14,612 nucleotides of DNA from an uncultured Kangiella sp. (GTDB lineage: Bacteria > Pseudomonadota > Gammaproteobacteria > Enterobacterales > DSM-103792): NCBI GenBank assembly GCA_946480585.1, contig CAMLKQ010000020.1, forward strand, positions 1-14,612, given 5' to 3'. Within the stretch, counting starts at the first letter, position 1. Each line of letters starts with the position of its first letter. A model generated the notes under the pieces. The model had not been told where the DNA came from and did not search any database. It saw only the letters and a program-made list of their open reading frames with translations. Below, piece after piece: positions 1 to 7,208 of the stretch. The position numbers and the translations under genes are program-made.

Positions 1-872
1 ACCACATGGACACCTACAAAGGGGATTTCGAAGAACTGAAAAATGTCTTCGTCGAATTCCTGCACAACCTGCCGTTCTACGGTCTGGCGGTGCTGTGCAC
101 CGATGACGAAAACGTGCGCGAAATCCTGCCGCGGGTGACCCGACCGGTCGTGACCTATGGCTTTGATCCGGACGCCGACGTTCGCGCCACCGATGTGGTG
201 CAGGGCGATGGCCGCAGCACGTTCAACGTGCATCGTCGTGGTCATGCGCCGTTGTCAGTCACCTTGAATTTGCCGGGTCGGCACAACGTGTTGAACGCGC
301 TGGCCGCGATTGCGATCAGTACCGAAGAAGGTGTCAGCGATGACGCCATTGTGCGTGCACTGGCCCAGTTCAAAGGCGTCGGTCGCCGGTTCCAGTCGCA
401 CGGTGAATTCGATACCGCCAATGGCAAAGTCTGGCTGGTTGATGACTATGGCCACCACCCGCGCGAAGTCGGCGCCGTGGTCAAGGCGATTCGCGCCAAC
501 TGGCCGCAGCGTCGGCTGGTGATGATTTACCAACCGCACCGTTACACCCGCACGCGGGATCTGTATGAAGATTTTGCCCAGGTGCTGTCGGAGCCGGATG
601 CGCTGTTGCTGATGGATGTTTACAGCGCCGGCGAAGCGCCGATTGCGGGTGCCGACAGTCGTTCGCTGTGTCGCAGCATCCGGGCGCGCGGCAAGCTCGA
701 TCCGATCTTCATCGAGAACAAGGCCGAGTTGCCGGATGTGCTGGCCAATGTGCTGCGCGAGGGTGACCTGCTGCTCACCCAAGGCGCCGGCGATATCGGT
801 GGCATTGCCAAACAACTGGCGAGCCTGAAACTGGATTTGGTGGCACTGAAAAGTGCCTGGAGTTCGACATGA
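1..872 (+). CDS. murC: UDP-N-acetylmuramate--L-alanine ligase, C-terminal part (5' truncated by window edge)
   Basis: MurC is the cytoplasmic ATP-dependent ligase that adds L-Ala to UDP-MurNAc, the first step of the peptidoglycan stem peptide. The reading frame is open to base 1 and its first complete codons read HMDTYKGDF, matching the family's EADHMDTYxGDF segment in the central ATPase domain, so the ATG at 6 is internal and the N-terminal UDP-binding domain and P-loop lie off the window. Counting from that Met, I see GRHNVLNA (91-98), RRF (127-129), VDDYGHHP (145-152) and QPHRYTRT (176-183), then GADSRSLCR and a GAGDIG near the end, all typical of MurC. About 288 residues are present, against roughly 490 for the E. 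coli protein. Its TGA overlaps the ddl ATG by four bases (ATGA, 869-872), suggesting translational coupling. Identification is secure. Confidence 0.96.
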   Translation, partial: HMDTYKGDFEELKNVFVEFLHNLPFYGLAVLCTDDENVREILPRVTRPVVTYGFDPDADVRATDVVQGDGRSTFNVHRRGHAPLSVTLNLPGRHNVLNALAAIAISTEEGVSDDAIVRALAQFKGVGRRFQSHGEFDTANGKVWLVDDYGHHPREVGAVVKAIRANWPQRRLVMIYQPHRYTRTRDLYEDFAQVLSEPDALLLMDVYSAGEAPIAGADSRSLCRSIRARGKLDPIFIENKAELPDVLANVLREGDLLLTQGAGDIGGIAKQLASLKLDLVALKSAWSST

Positions 873-1840
873 TTGCGTCTGCAGCCCAACGGGCCGCGCT
901 GCCGGCACCGTCTGCGTTCGGCAAAGTCGCCGTGCTGTTTGGTGGCACGTCGGCGGAGCGTGAAGTGAGCTTGCGTTCCGGCAAAGCGGTGTTGGACGCC
1001 TTGCAACGGGCAGGCATCAATGCCCACGGCGTCGATGCGGTCGGCGATTTTCTGCTGACGTTGAAAAACCAAGGCTTTGATCGAGTCTGGAATGCGGTGC
1101 ACGGTCGTGGTGGTGAAGACGGTCAGCTGCAGGGCGCGCTGCAATTGCTCGGCATTCCCTGCACCGGTTCTGGCGTCGGCGCTTCGGCGCTGGCGATGGA
1201 CAAGGCCCGGGCCAAGCAATTGTGGCAGGGCATTGGCTTGTCGACGCCGAATTTCCTGCTGGTGAGCGCTGAGATGGTCGGCACTGATAGCAAGGCGGCC
1301 GAGCTCTTCAACAAACTCGGTCCGATCCTGATGGTCAAGCCGGCGCATGAAGGTTCCAGCGTCGGTATGGCGAAGGTGCGCACGCCGGCGGAATTGCGGC
1401 AAGCGGTCACCGAAGCGATGAAGTACGACAGCAGCGTGATCGTTGAGCGCTTCATCAGCGGCCCGGAATACACCGTCGCGATCGTCGGCGATGAAGTGCT
1501 CCCGAGCATTTCGATGGTGACACCGCGCGATTTCTACGACTACCAAGCCAAGTACCACAGCGGTGGCACGACCCAGTATCACTGCCCGAGCGGCTTGTCC
1601 GACGCGGACGAAGCCGCGCTCGGCAAGCTGGCGAAGTGGGCATTTGATTCGCTTGGTTGCAAAGGTTGGAGCCGCGTCGATGTCATGCGTGATGCCGACA
1701 GCCAGCAGTTCTTTGTGCTGGAAGTGAACACGGTGCCGGGCATGACGGAAACCAGTCTGGTGCCGAAAGCGGCGAAAGTGGCCGGCATGAGCTTTGACGA
1801 ACTGGTGCAGCGGATTTTGCTGCCGACTCTGTCGGCGTAA
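869..1840 (+). CDS. ddl: D-alanine--D-alanine ligase
   Basis: Cytoplasmic ATP-grasp enzyme joining two D-Ala molecules; MurF then adds the dipeptide to the UDP-MurNAc tripeptide. The 323-residue product has the family's [11 protein letters not shown] (25-35; E30 aligns with catalytic E15 of E. coli DdlB), HGRGGEDG (78-85), a [16 protein letters not shown]-grasp segment, the FYDYQAKY omega-loop region with its Tyr, and a C-terminal [15 protein letters not shown] motif carrying the Mg-binding Asn. It is longer than DdlB (306) because about 14 extra residues precede the first strand. No closer start is obvious, and the ATG overlapping the murC stop is the natural coupled start. Position between murC and ftsQ is the classic ddlB place. 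ftsQ follows after a 12-base gap. Confidence 0.96.
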   Translation: MIASAAQRAALPAPSAFGKVAVLFGGTSAEREVSLRSGKAVLDALQRAGINAHGVDAVGDFLLTLKNQGFDRVWNAVHGRGGEDGQLQGALQLLGIPCTGSGVGASALAMDKARAKQLWQGIGLSTPNFLLVSAEMVGTDSKAAELFNKLGPILMVKPAHEGSSVGMAKVRTPAELRQAVTEAMKYDSSVIVERFISGPEYTVAIVGDEVLPSISMVTPRDFYDYQAKYHSGGTTQYHCPSGLSDADEAALGKLAKWAFDSLGCKGWSRVDVMRDADSQQFFVLEVNTVPGMTETSLVPKAAKVAGMSFDELVQRILLPTLSA

Positions 1841-1852
1841 CGGAAACAGACA

Positions 1853-2641
1853 ATGGCGCAGGCGACACGGAAAACCAGCGACAGCGTTCCGCTGACCGTC
1901 AAGGTCAAGGCGGCGTTGCCGTTCGTGTCGGCGTTGCTGCTGCTGATTGGCGCGACTCTGCTGGTGGTGTTTATCCAGCAGAAATACCGCACTGCCGACA
2001 GCTGGCAGTTGCAGCGGGTGCGGGTCGAAGGCGATCTGCGCCAGGTGAAATCGGCGGACGTGCTGGCGGCGATGCAGGTGCAGGCCGGCATGACGTTGGC
2101 GGAACTGGATCTGCGTGCCTTGCATGAGCGCGTTGCCGCACTGCCGTGGGTCAAGTCGGTGAGTTTGCGTCGGGTGTATCCGGGCGAACTGCAGGTCAGT
2201 GTCAGCGAGCGGACGCCGTGGCTGCGCTTGAACAGCAAAGAACTGATTGATGTCGACGGCAATCCGTATGCGCCGGCCAATGCCGCTGCATTTAGTCACC
2301 TGCCGGTGCTGCACAGCTCGCACGGTCAGTTGGAAATTGCGGTGGCGCGTTTTGTTGGCGGCAATGAGCAATTGAAGCCGCTCGGCCTGACCATTGCCGA
2401 ACTGGCGTTGAGTGGCCGCGGTGCGCTGGAAATGACGTTGAACAATGGCACCCGCCTGCTGTTTGGGCGTGATGACTGGGATGGCCGCCTGCACCGCTTT
2501 CTCGGCTTGTATCCGGAGCTGGTGACCGGTGAGCAGGTGCCGAACTACGTTGATTTGCGTTACGACACCGGTTTTGCGGTGGCTTGGCCGGAGCCGGTAT
2601 TGCCGGCAGAAAAGGCCACCAGTCGCACGGCCGGATTGTGA
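1853..2641 (+). CDS. ftsQ: Cell division protein FtsQ
   Basis: FtsQ is a bitopic inner-membrane protein that, with FtsB and FtsL, links the cytoplasmic Z-ring machinery to septal wall synthesis. The 262-residue product has a short basic cytoplasmic tail, one transmembrane helix (about residues 20-41, rich in Leu, Val and Ala), a POTRA-like domain starting with LQRVRVEGDL (about 52-61) and running through LPWVKSVSLRRVYPGEL, then an FtsQ beta domain with LIDVDGNPY. E. coli FtsQ is 276 residues. A GGAA at 1842-1845 may serve as a weak ribosome site. It sits between ddl and ftsA as in most gammaproteobacteria. An 82- to 106-base spacer with a hairpin separates it from ftsA, depending on the ftsA start. 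Confidence 0.95.
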   Translation: MAQATRKTSDSVPLTVKVKAALPFVSALLLLIGATLLVVFIQQKYRTADSWQLQRVRVEGDLRQVKSADVLAAMQVQAGMTLAELDLRALHERVAALPWVKSVSLRRVYPGELQVSVSERTPWLRLNSKELIDVDGNPYAPANAAAFSHLPVLHSSHGQLEIAVARFVGGNEQLKPLGLTIAELALSGRGALEMTLNNGTRLLFGRDDWDGRLHRFLGLYPELVTGEQVPNYVDLRYDTGFAVAWPEPVLPAEKATSRTAGL

Positions 2642-2642
2642 G

Positions 2643-2662
2643 CTGCAGCCCTCGGGCTGCGG
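2643..2662 (+). repeat. Inverted repeat/hairpin just after the ftsQ stop
   Basis: GCAGCCC (2645-2651) and GGGCTGC (2654-2660) are perfect complements around a TC centre. One wobble and one C-G pair extend the stem outward to 2643 and 2662. It begins one base after the ftsQ stop and is followed by no T-run, so it is not a standard intrinsic terminator. It could protect the upstream mRNA end or modulate ftsA translation; that is inference only. Confidence 0.5.
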
Positions 2663-2738
2663 ACACGAACAACAACAAGAACGGGCGCAGGAGCTGGCGC
2701 CGACAATAACCACCGGGTAACCGGTGCAATGGAAGAAG

Positions 2739-3971
2739 ATGGTGAAAATGGCAGAGAAAAAACTCATCGTCGGCTTGGACATCGGAACGTCCAAGGTCGT
2801 CGCCATTGTCGGCGAGATTTCGACTGACGGCGAAATCCAGATCATCGGTCTGGGTTCGCATCCGTCGCGTGGCTTGAAGAAAGGTGTGGTGGTCAACATC
2901 GAATCGACCGTGCAGTCGATTCAGCGCGCGGTTGAAGAAGCGGCCTTGATGGCCGGTTGCGAGATCCACTCGGTTTACACCGGCATCGCCGGCTCGCATG
3001 TGCGCAGCCTGAATTCGCACGGCATCGTCGCGATTCGGGATCAGGAAGTGACCTACGACGATGTGCTGCGGGTCATTGATGCGGCGCGGGCGGTGGCGAT
3101 TCCGGCCGACCAGAAAATCCTGCACGTGCTGCCACAGGAATTCATCATCGACAACCAGGAAGGCATTCGCGAGCCGGTTGGCATGTCGGGTGTCCGGTTG
3201 GAAGCGAAGGTGCATATCGTCACCGGCGCGGTCAGCGCGGCACAGAACATCGTCAAGTGCATTCGCCGCTGCGGTCTGGAAGTGGACGAGATCATTCTGG
3301 AGCAGGTGGCATCGAGTTATGCCGTGCTGACCGAAGACGAGAAAGATTTGGGCGTGTGCTTGGTCGATATCGGTGGTGGTACCACCGATATCGCCATTTT
3401 TACCGGCGGCGCCATTCGCCACACCCATGTCATTCCGATCGCCGGTGATCAGGTGACCAATGACATCGCGGTGGCGCTACGCACGCCGACCCAGCACGCC
3501 GAAGAGATAAAGGTCAAATACGCCTGTGCGTTGAAGCAGCTGACCTCGCTCGACGACACCATCGAAGTGCCGGGCATGGGCGAGCGCGAACCACGCCGGC
3601 TGAGCCGGCAGATTCTCGCTGACGTCGTTGAGCAGCGTTATGAAGAGCTGTTCCAGCTGATTCAGGCCGAGCTGCGTCGCAGTGGTTTTGAAGAGCTGAT
3701 CGCTTCCGGCATCGTGCTGACCGGCGGTGCCGCCAAGATGCAGGGCGTGATCGAGCTGGCCGAAGAAGTGTTCCATGTGCCGGTGCGGCTCGGTGTGCCG
3801 CAGTACGTGTCGGGACTGTCGGAAGTGGTGCGCAATCCGATTTATGCCACCGGTGTCGGCCTGTTGTTGTATGGCCAGCAGCAGCTGGCACTGCCACGCA
3901 GCAGTGCCAGTGTCGATGACAAGTTCGGCAGTGTGCTGGCAAAAATGAAAAAGTGGTTCAGCGGTTTTTGA
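2739..3971 (+). CDS. ftsA: Cell division protein FtsA
   Basis: FtsA is an actin-fold ATPase that tethers FtsZ to the inner membrane and recruits later divisome proteins. With the start chosen here the product is 410 residues (E. coli: 420). Visible motifs are the phosphate-1 loop DIGTSK (14-19), the 1C-domain segment with SRGLKKGVVVNIES, the phosphate-2 loop VDIGGGTTDIA, the adenosine-side LTGGAAKM, and a C-terminal amphipathic tail ending KMKKWFSGF that matches the membrane-targeting helix. Sequence is closer to P. aeruginosa FtsA than to E. coli. The start is uncertain: GTG 2724, ATG 2739 and ATG 2748 are all in frame. GGAAG at 2731-2735 gives a GGA five bases before ATG 2739, whereas ATG 2748 would give the most compact protein. 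The GTG lacks a good ribosome site. Confidence 0.95.
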   Translation: MVKMAEKKLIVGLDIGTSKVVAIVGEISTDGEIQIIGLGSHPSRGLKKGVVVNIESTVQSIQRAVEEAALMAGCEIHSVYTGIAGSHVRSLNSHGIVAIRDQEVTYDDVLRVIDAARAVAIPADQKILHVLPQEFIIDNQEGIREPVGMSGVRLEAKVHIVTGAVSAAQNIVKCIRRCGLEVDEIILEQVASSYAVLTEDEKDLGVCLVDIGGGTTDIAIFTGGAIRHTHVIPIAGDQVTNDIAVALRTPTQHAEEIKVKYACALKQLTSLDDTIEVPGMGEREPRRLSRQILADVVEQRYEELFQLIQAELRRSGFEELIASGIVLTGGAAKMQGVIELAEEVFHVPVRLGVPQYVSGLSEVVRNPIYATGVGLLLYGQQQLALPRSSASVDDKFGSVLAKMKKWFSGF

Positions 3972-4017
3972 GTGTTTTGTTTCGATTGATTTTCTCGTGA
4001 TTGAGTTGCAAGGGCAG

Positions 4018-4048
4018 GTGTGATCGGAAGTTCCCGTCGTGGTCACAC
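4018..4048 (+). repeat. Stem-loop in the ftsA-ftsZ spacer
   Basis: GTGTGATC (4018-4025) pairs with GGTCACAC (4041-4048), giving eight base pairs with one G-U wobble around a 15-base loop. It lies in the 133-base gene-free spacer before ftsZ, where transcripts from ftsA would be read through. No T-run follows, so it is not an intrinsic terminator. Confidence 0.5.
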
Positions 4049-4067
4049 CGACATGCAGTGACTGAAG

Positions 4068-4083
4068 CACCCGGCAACGGGTG
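4068..4083 (+). promoter_or_regulatory. GNRA-capped hairpin directly before the ftsZ ribosome binding site
   Basis: CACCCG (4068-4073) and CGGGTG (4078-4083) form a perfect six-base-pair stem closed by a GCAA tetraloop, an especially stable RNA cap. Nine bases later is the strong purine-rich ribosome site GGGGG (4093-4097), seven bases before the ftsZ ATG. The placement suggests the hairpin either keeps the ribosome site exposed or blunts read-through; neither can be shown from sequence. Confidence 0.5.
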
Positions 4084-4104
4084 ATATAAAAAGGGGGTTG
4101 TACC

Positions 4105-5298
4105 ATGGCTTTGAATTTCGAACTGTTGGAAAACACCGCGGACAACGCGGTCATCAAGGTAATTGGTGTCGGCGGTGGTGGCGGCAACGCGATCAACCAC
4201 ATGGTCGATGCCAATATCGAAGGCGTGGAATTTATTGCGGCCAATACCGATGGCAAGGCGCTGAAGCAATCGAAAGCACGCTTCACGCTGCAGCTCGGTT
4301 CGAACCTGACCAAGGGCTTGGGTGCGGGCTCGAATCCGGAAGTCGGCAAGATGGCGGCGCTGGAAGAGAAGGCGCGCATCCAGGACATGCTGCAAGGTGC
4401 CGACATGGTGTTCATCACCGCCGGCATGGGCGGTGGCACTGGCACTGGCGCCGCGCCGGTGGTGGCGCAGATCGCCAAGGACATGGGCATTCTGACCGTG
4501 GCGATTGTCACCCGGCCGTTCCGGTTTGAAATGAGCAAACGGGCGCAGGTCGCTGACCATGGCATCACGGAATTGCGCAAAGCGGTCGACAGCCTGATCG
4601 TCATTCCGAATGACAAAGTGCTGGCGGTTTATGGCGGCGCCAAAATGACCGAAGCGTTCCGCAATGCTGACGCGGTGTTGCGCGGTGCGGTGCAGGGCAT
4701 CGCCGATCTGATCACCCGTCCGGGTTTCATCGGCACCGACTTTGCCGACGTGCGTACCGTGATGGCCGAGCAGGGCATGGCGATGATGGGTTCGGGTGTC
4801 GCTGCCGGCGAAGGTCGCGCGCGTCGCGCTGCGGAACTCGCGGTGCGCAGCCCGCTGCTGGAAGATGTGAATCTGGCCGGCGCACGCGGCATTCTGGTCA
4901 ACATCACGGCCAGCGAAGACATGCTGATCGACGAGTACGAAGAAGTCGGTCAGGTGTTGCAGAGCTTCGCGGCGTCGGACGCGTCGGTGAAAATTGGCAC
5001 CGCGCTCGACAACAGCCTCGGCGATGAGATGCGGGTGACGGTGGTCGCCACCGGTCTGGGTCTCAATGCCACGGCCGCGGCGCCGGTGGAAGACAAGCCG
5101 GTGCGTTTGGTGCAACAGCAACAGGCGCAGCAAGCCGCGTCACCGCGTGCAAACGATGCCGTCAATTACAAGGATCTGGATCGGCCGACCGCGATTCGCA
5201 ACAACGGTGGCGTTGCTCCGCAACCGATGCGAATGGCAGCCGGTTCGGATCTGGATTACCTGGACATCCCGGCGTTCCTGCGCAAGCAGGCTGACTGA
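4105..5298 (+). CDS. ftsZ: Cell division GTPase FtsZ, with unusual substitutions in the T7 region
   Basis: FtsZ is the tubulin-like GTPase that polymerises into the cytoplasmic Z-ring and directs septum formation. The 397-residue product carries the N-terminal [10 protein letters not shown] (20-29), NTDG (47-50), the tubulin signature [10 protein letters not shown] (109-118), guanine-contact D189 in AFRNAD, the T7 loop with D212 and D215, a short variable linker (about 320-380), and the conserved C-terminal peptide [15 protein letters not shown] that binds FtsA, ZipA and ZapD. Three departures from the family are visible. FEMSKRA (141-147) replaces FEGKKR. The segment from NDK (169) to AF (185) is one residue shorter than in E. 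coli. GTDFADV (210-216) replaces the near-universal NxDFADV. The reading frame is intact through all three. The start is fixed by GGGGG at 4093-4097. Identity is certain; kinetics may differ. Confidence 0.97.
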   Translation: MALNFELLENTADNAVIKVIGVGGGGGNAINHMVDANIEGVEFIAANTDGKALKQSKARFTLQLGSNLTKGLGAGSNPEVGKMAALEEKARIQDMLQGADMVFITAGMGGGTGTGAAPVVAQIAKDMGILTVAIVTRPFRFEMSKRAQVADHGITELRKAVDSLIVIPNDKVLAVYGGAKMTEAFRNADAVLRGAVQGIADLITRPGFIGTDFADVRTVMAEQGMAMMGSGVAAGEGRARRAAELAVRSPLLEDVNLAGARGILVNITASEDMLIDEYEEVGQVLQSFAASDASVKIGTALDNSLGDEMRVTVVATGLGLNATAAAPVEDKPVRLVQQQQAQQAASPRANDAVNYKDLDRPTAIRNNGGVAPQPMRMAAGSDLDYLDIPAFLRKQAD

Positions 5299-5332
5299 CG
5301 GCGGGTGCGGTAACCGTCGTTCCGGTTCCTGC

Positions 5333-5388
5333 GGCGCCGCCGTCCATCACGGCTCCCCCCTTTGCCGGGGTGGGCGGTGGCGGCTGCC
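5333..5388 (+). repeat. GC-rich imperfect hairpin after ftsZ
   Basis: GGCGCCGCC (5333-5341) can pair with GGCGGC (5379-5384) and GCC (5386-5388) with one bulged T. An inner stem between the C-run at 5355-5360 and GGGG at 5367-5370 has a TTTGCC loop. It starts 34 bases after the ftsZ stop and lacks a terminal T-run, so it may be a non-canonical or Rho-assisted 3' end rather than a textbook terminator. Confidence 0.35.
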
Positions 5389-5414
5389 GGTTGGAATGAC
5401 GGTGAACGGCTAGG

Positions 5415-5443
5415 GCGAAACGGGCTGTGCCGGTCCGTTTCGC
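5415..5443. repeat. Nine-base-pair inverted repeat in the lpxC upstream region
   Basis: GCGAAACGG (5415-5423) and CCGTTTCGC (5435-5443) are perfect complements around an 11-base loop. A further GG/CC pair forms outside a single bulge. No T-run follows, so a 3' mRNA-end or protein-binding role is more likely than intrinsic termination. Confidence 0.5.
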
Positions 5444-5467
5444 GCCAGGCCATAGGCGATGGCTATT

Positions 5468-5489
5468 GCTGACAGGGGCATATGTCAGC
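5468..5489. promoter_or_regulatory. Inverted repeat abutting the candidate lpxC promoter (possible operator)
   Basis: GCTGACA (5468-5474) and TGTCAGC (5483-5489) are perfect inverted repeats with an eight-base centre. The right arm ends exactly one base before the TTGACT at 5490. The 15-base arm-to-arm centre distance, about one and a half helical turns, and the placement suit a dimeric regulator, but I do not recognise the motif. Confidence 0.4.
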
Positions 5490-5518
5490 TTGACTTAGTG
5501 GCCGGAGCAGTGCGTAAT
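5490..5518 (+). promoter_or_regulatory. Candidate sigma-70 promoter for lpxC
   Basis: TTGACT (5490-5495; five of six to the -35 consensus) is followed after 17 bases by CGTAAT (5513-5518; four of six to the -10 consensus). The implied start near 5525 leaves a leader of about 160 bases before the lpxC ATG. This is the best promoter-like pair I found in the spacer, but it was read by eye. Confidence 0.4.
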
Positions 5519-5580
5519 TGCACACCTTTTGACCAGGCCGCAGCAATTTGCCGCGGGTTTTGTGGTCGTATCAGGGACTT

Positions 5581-5594
5581 CCCGCCATGGCGGG
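5581..5594. repeat. Perfect 14-base palindrome in the lpxC leader
   Basis: CCCGCCATGGCGGG is fully self-complementary and lies downstream of the candidate lpxC start site. It could be a protein-binding site or a tight RNA hairpin with a four-base loop. In a GC-rich genome one such palindrome could also be chance. Confidence 0.4.
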
Positions 5595-5687
5595 TCACGC
5601 GGTGCGTACGGCGGCCGCGAGCGCAGAAGGAACTCCAGGCGTCGGTCGGGGCCTAGAAGGCCGGCCACTTCAGGAGCAAGAAGCAGC

Positions 5688-6608
5688 ATGATCAAGCAAC
5701 GTACCCTCCGCACCGCCATCCGCGCGACCGGCATCGGTCTGCACAGCGGCGAGAAGGTGTACCTGACGTTGCGGCCGGCACCGGCCGATACCGGAATTGT
5801 CTTTCGCCGGGTCGATCTCGATCCGGTTGTCGAAATTGTCGCGATGCCGGAAAACGTCGGCGAGACCACCATGTCGACCTGTCTGGTCAAGGACAACGTC
5901 CGGATCTCGACCGTCGAGCATTTGCTGGCGGCGATGGCCGGGCTCGGCATCGACAACGCTTATATAGAAGTCAGCGCCCAGGAAATCCCGATCATGGACG
6001 GCTCGTCGGGTCCGTTCGTGTTCCTGATCCAGTCTGCTGGTGTCGAAGAACTGAGCGCACCGAAGCGGTTCGTCCGGATCAAGAAGCGGGTCGAAGTGCG
6101 CGACGGCGACAAGCTGGCGGCATTCGAACCGTTCGACGGTTTCAAAATCGATTTCTCGATCGATTTCAATCACCCGGTGCTGCAGAACACCATCCAGCGC
6201 TCGGTGGTCGATCTGTCGTCGACCTCTTTTGTTAAAGAAGTCAGTCGGGCCCGGACATTCGGCTTCATGAATGACCTCGAGTACCTGCGTTCCAAGAACT
6301 TGGCGTTGGGCGGTTCAATGGACAACGCCATTGTGCTCGACGAGTACCGGATCCTGAACGATGGCCCGCTGCGTTACGAAGACGAGTTCGTCAAACACAA
6401 GATTCTCGACGCCATCGGCGACCTGTACCTGATGGGCCACAGCCTGATCGGCTCGTTCCGCGCCCACAAGTCAGGTCACGCCTTGAACAACAAGCTGCTG
6501 CGGGCACTGAAGGCAGACGCTGAAGCTTGGGATCTGGTGACGTTCGAAGACGATGCCAAGACCGCCCCGATTTCCTACATCATGAACCCGGTATTGGCGG
6601 CCGGTTAA
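5688..6608 (+). CDS. lpxC: UDP-3-O-acyl-N-acetylglucosamine deacetylase
   Basis: LpxC is the zinc metalloamidase that removes acetate from UDP-3-O-acyl-GlcNAc, the committed step of lipid A synthesis, in the cytoplasm. The start [11 protein letters not shown] matches the E. coli and Pseudomonas N-termini and has AGGAG at 5672-5676; the same frame is open upstream to 5529 but that extension does not look like protein. The 306-residue product keeps every active-site residue: E77 and H78 in STVEHL, H237 and D241 in [10 protein letters not shown], and H264 in KSGHALNN, with the same numbering as P. aeruginosa Lpx[12 protein letters not shown] (100-110) and RARTFGF (187-193) are also conserved. 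The C-terminus ([10 protein letters not shown]) differs from the E. coli FtsH degron, so turnover may differ. It sits alone between a long 5' spacer and a strong terminator. Confidence 0.97.
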   Translation: MIKQRTLRTAIRATGIGLHSGEKVYLTLRPAPADTGIVFRRVDLDPVVEIVAMPENVGETTMSTCLVKDNVRISTVEHLLAAMAGLGIDNAYIEVSAQEIPIMDGSSGPFVFLIQSAGVEELSAPKRFVRIKKRVEVRDGDKLAAFEPFDGFKIDFSIDFNHPVLQNTIQRSVVDLSSTSFVKEVSRARTFGFMNDLEYLRSKNLALGGSMDNAIVLDEYRILNDGPLRYEDEFVKHKILDAIGDLYLMGHSLIGSFRAHKSGHALNNKLLRALKADAEAWDLVTFEDDAKTAPISYIMNPVLAAG

Positions 6609-6631
6609 GCAGACACTGACTCCAGCAGTAA

Positions 6632-6667
6632 CCAAAGGCCGGGATTCGTCCCGGCCTTTGGCTTTCT
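6632..6667 (+). terminator. Intrinsic terminator after lpxC (possibly bidirectional)
   Basis: CCAAAGGCCGGG (6632-6643) and CCCGGCCTTTGG (6650-6661) form a perfect 12-base-pair stem with a six-base ATTCGT loop, then CTTTCT. It begins 24 bases after the lpxC stop. Because lpxC and the DUF721 gene converge here, the symmetric stem may stop transcripts from both sides, although the minus-strand tail is only weakly T-rich. Confidence 0.85.
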
Positions 6668-6761
6668 GAATTGGGGGATTTGAGCAGGCCGTCACGAGGC
6701 CATTGTGGCGCGTACCCGGACGGAAATGCGGTCCTGACCTACACTGGTGGTGAAAAAACGC

Positions 6762-7073
6762 TCAACTTCCGGGGCTGACCCGGACACGGAGCGCAGTCAG
6801 CTGCGGGTAGCCGGCACTGTTCAGGCCGGCCAGCAATTGCGGGACCAGATAACGCAGACGGGTAGCGATAGCGGCTTGGCGGGTGGTCAGTTCGACTGTG
6901 ACGCCGTCCACGGCCGTGACACGACACTGCCCGCGCAGGCTTGCGGGCAGCAGCGGCTGTAGGGTATGGTCCATGCCCTCAAGAAGAGCCAGCCGGTCCA
7001 AGAGAGCTTTGAGGGGGCCCTCGGGTTGACCGAGCAAATGGGCGACCGATTGCGCAGTAGGTAAACGGTTCAT
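6762..7073 (-). CDS. dciA: DUF721 protein, probable DciA-type replicative helicase operator
   Basis: DciA proteins bind DnaB helicase and help load it at origins in the many bacteria that lack the DnaC-type loader. The 103-residue product begins MNRLPTAQSVAHLLG and has a predicted N-terminal helical part (about 5-35), then a small alpha/beta DUF721 domain with LRGQCRVTAVDGVTVELTT followed by the basic helix AIATRLRYLVPQLL (69-82), typical of the family. Position supports the call: the DUF721 gene also lies between lpxC and the M23 gene upstream of secA in Pseudomonas, on the opposite strand. The ribosome site is weak. The frame is open further upstream to 7670, but that part is antisense to the M23 gene. 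DUF721 assignment is from similarity in pattern, not a search; the DciA role is inferred from the family. Confidence 0.78.
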   Translation of the reverse strand: MNRLPTAQSVAHLLGQPEGPLKALLDRLALLEGMDHTLQPLLPASLRGQCRVTAVDGVTVELTTRQAAIATRLRYLVPQLLAGLNSAGYPQLTALRVRVSPGS

Positions 7074-7208
7074 GGATTCAGCCGGAAACGGCAAGGCAGC
7101 AAAACACGCTGCCCCAGTGTAACCGCTTCGCGCCGTCGGCACACGCCACGGTAGTGGCAGAGGCTGCCAGGCAGGCGGTTTCTGCTGCAAAGTGACGAGA
7201 GTATCAGC
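7074..7208. repeat. Divergent intergenic region with several small inverted repeats
   Basis: This 135-base spacer must hold the promoters of both the minus-strand DUF721 gene and the M23 gene. I see GCCG-GAAA-CGGC (7081-7092), GGCAGC/GCTGCC (7095-7100 and 7108-7113, seven-base loop) and GCCAC/GTGGC (7145-7149 and 7154-7158). No convincing -35/-10 pair stands out on either strand. Confidence 0.5.

Larger units (their letters stand above)
5299..5687. other. Gene-free, structured spacer between ftsZ and lpxC
   Basis: This 389-base stretch holds no open frame with recognisable coding character. It contains a GC-rich snap-back zone after ftsZ, a nine-base-pair hairpin at 5415-5443, an inverted repeat at 5468-5489 next to a candidate promoter, and a 14-base perfect palindrome at 5581-5594. 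It most likely contains the end of the dcw transcript and the independent control region of lpxC. Confidence 0.7.

Noticed and set aside
620..2899. A 759-codon open frame on the minus strand across ddl and ftsQ
   Set aside because: It is fully antisense to well-recognised genes, is rich in His, Arg and Gln as expected for a shadow frame of GC-rich coding DNA, and shows no family motif.
4525..4752. A frameshift or assembly error as the cause of the odd FtsZ segment
   Set aside because: The frame is continuous and conserved FtsZ residues resume exactly in register on both sides, so real substitutions and one codon deletion fit better.
5459..5656. A 65-codon frame in the ftsZ-lpxC spacer
   Set aside because: It has no good ribosome site, no recognisable domain and runs through the inverted repeats and candidate promoter.
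5529..5687. An N-terminal extension of LpxC of 53 residues
   Set aside because: The extension is Arg/Gly-rich with no family counterpart, while MIKQRTL at 5688 matches known LpxC starts and has AGGAG upstream.
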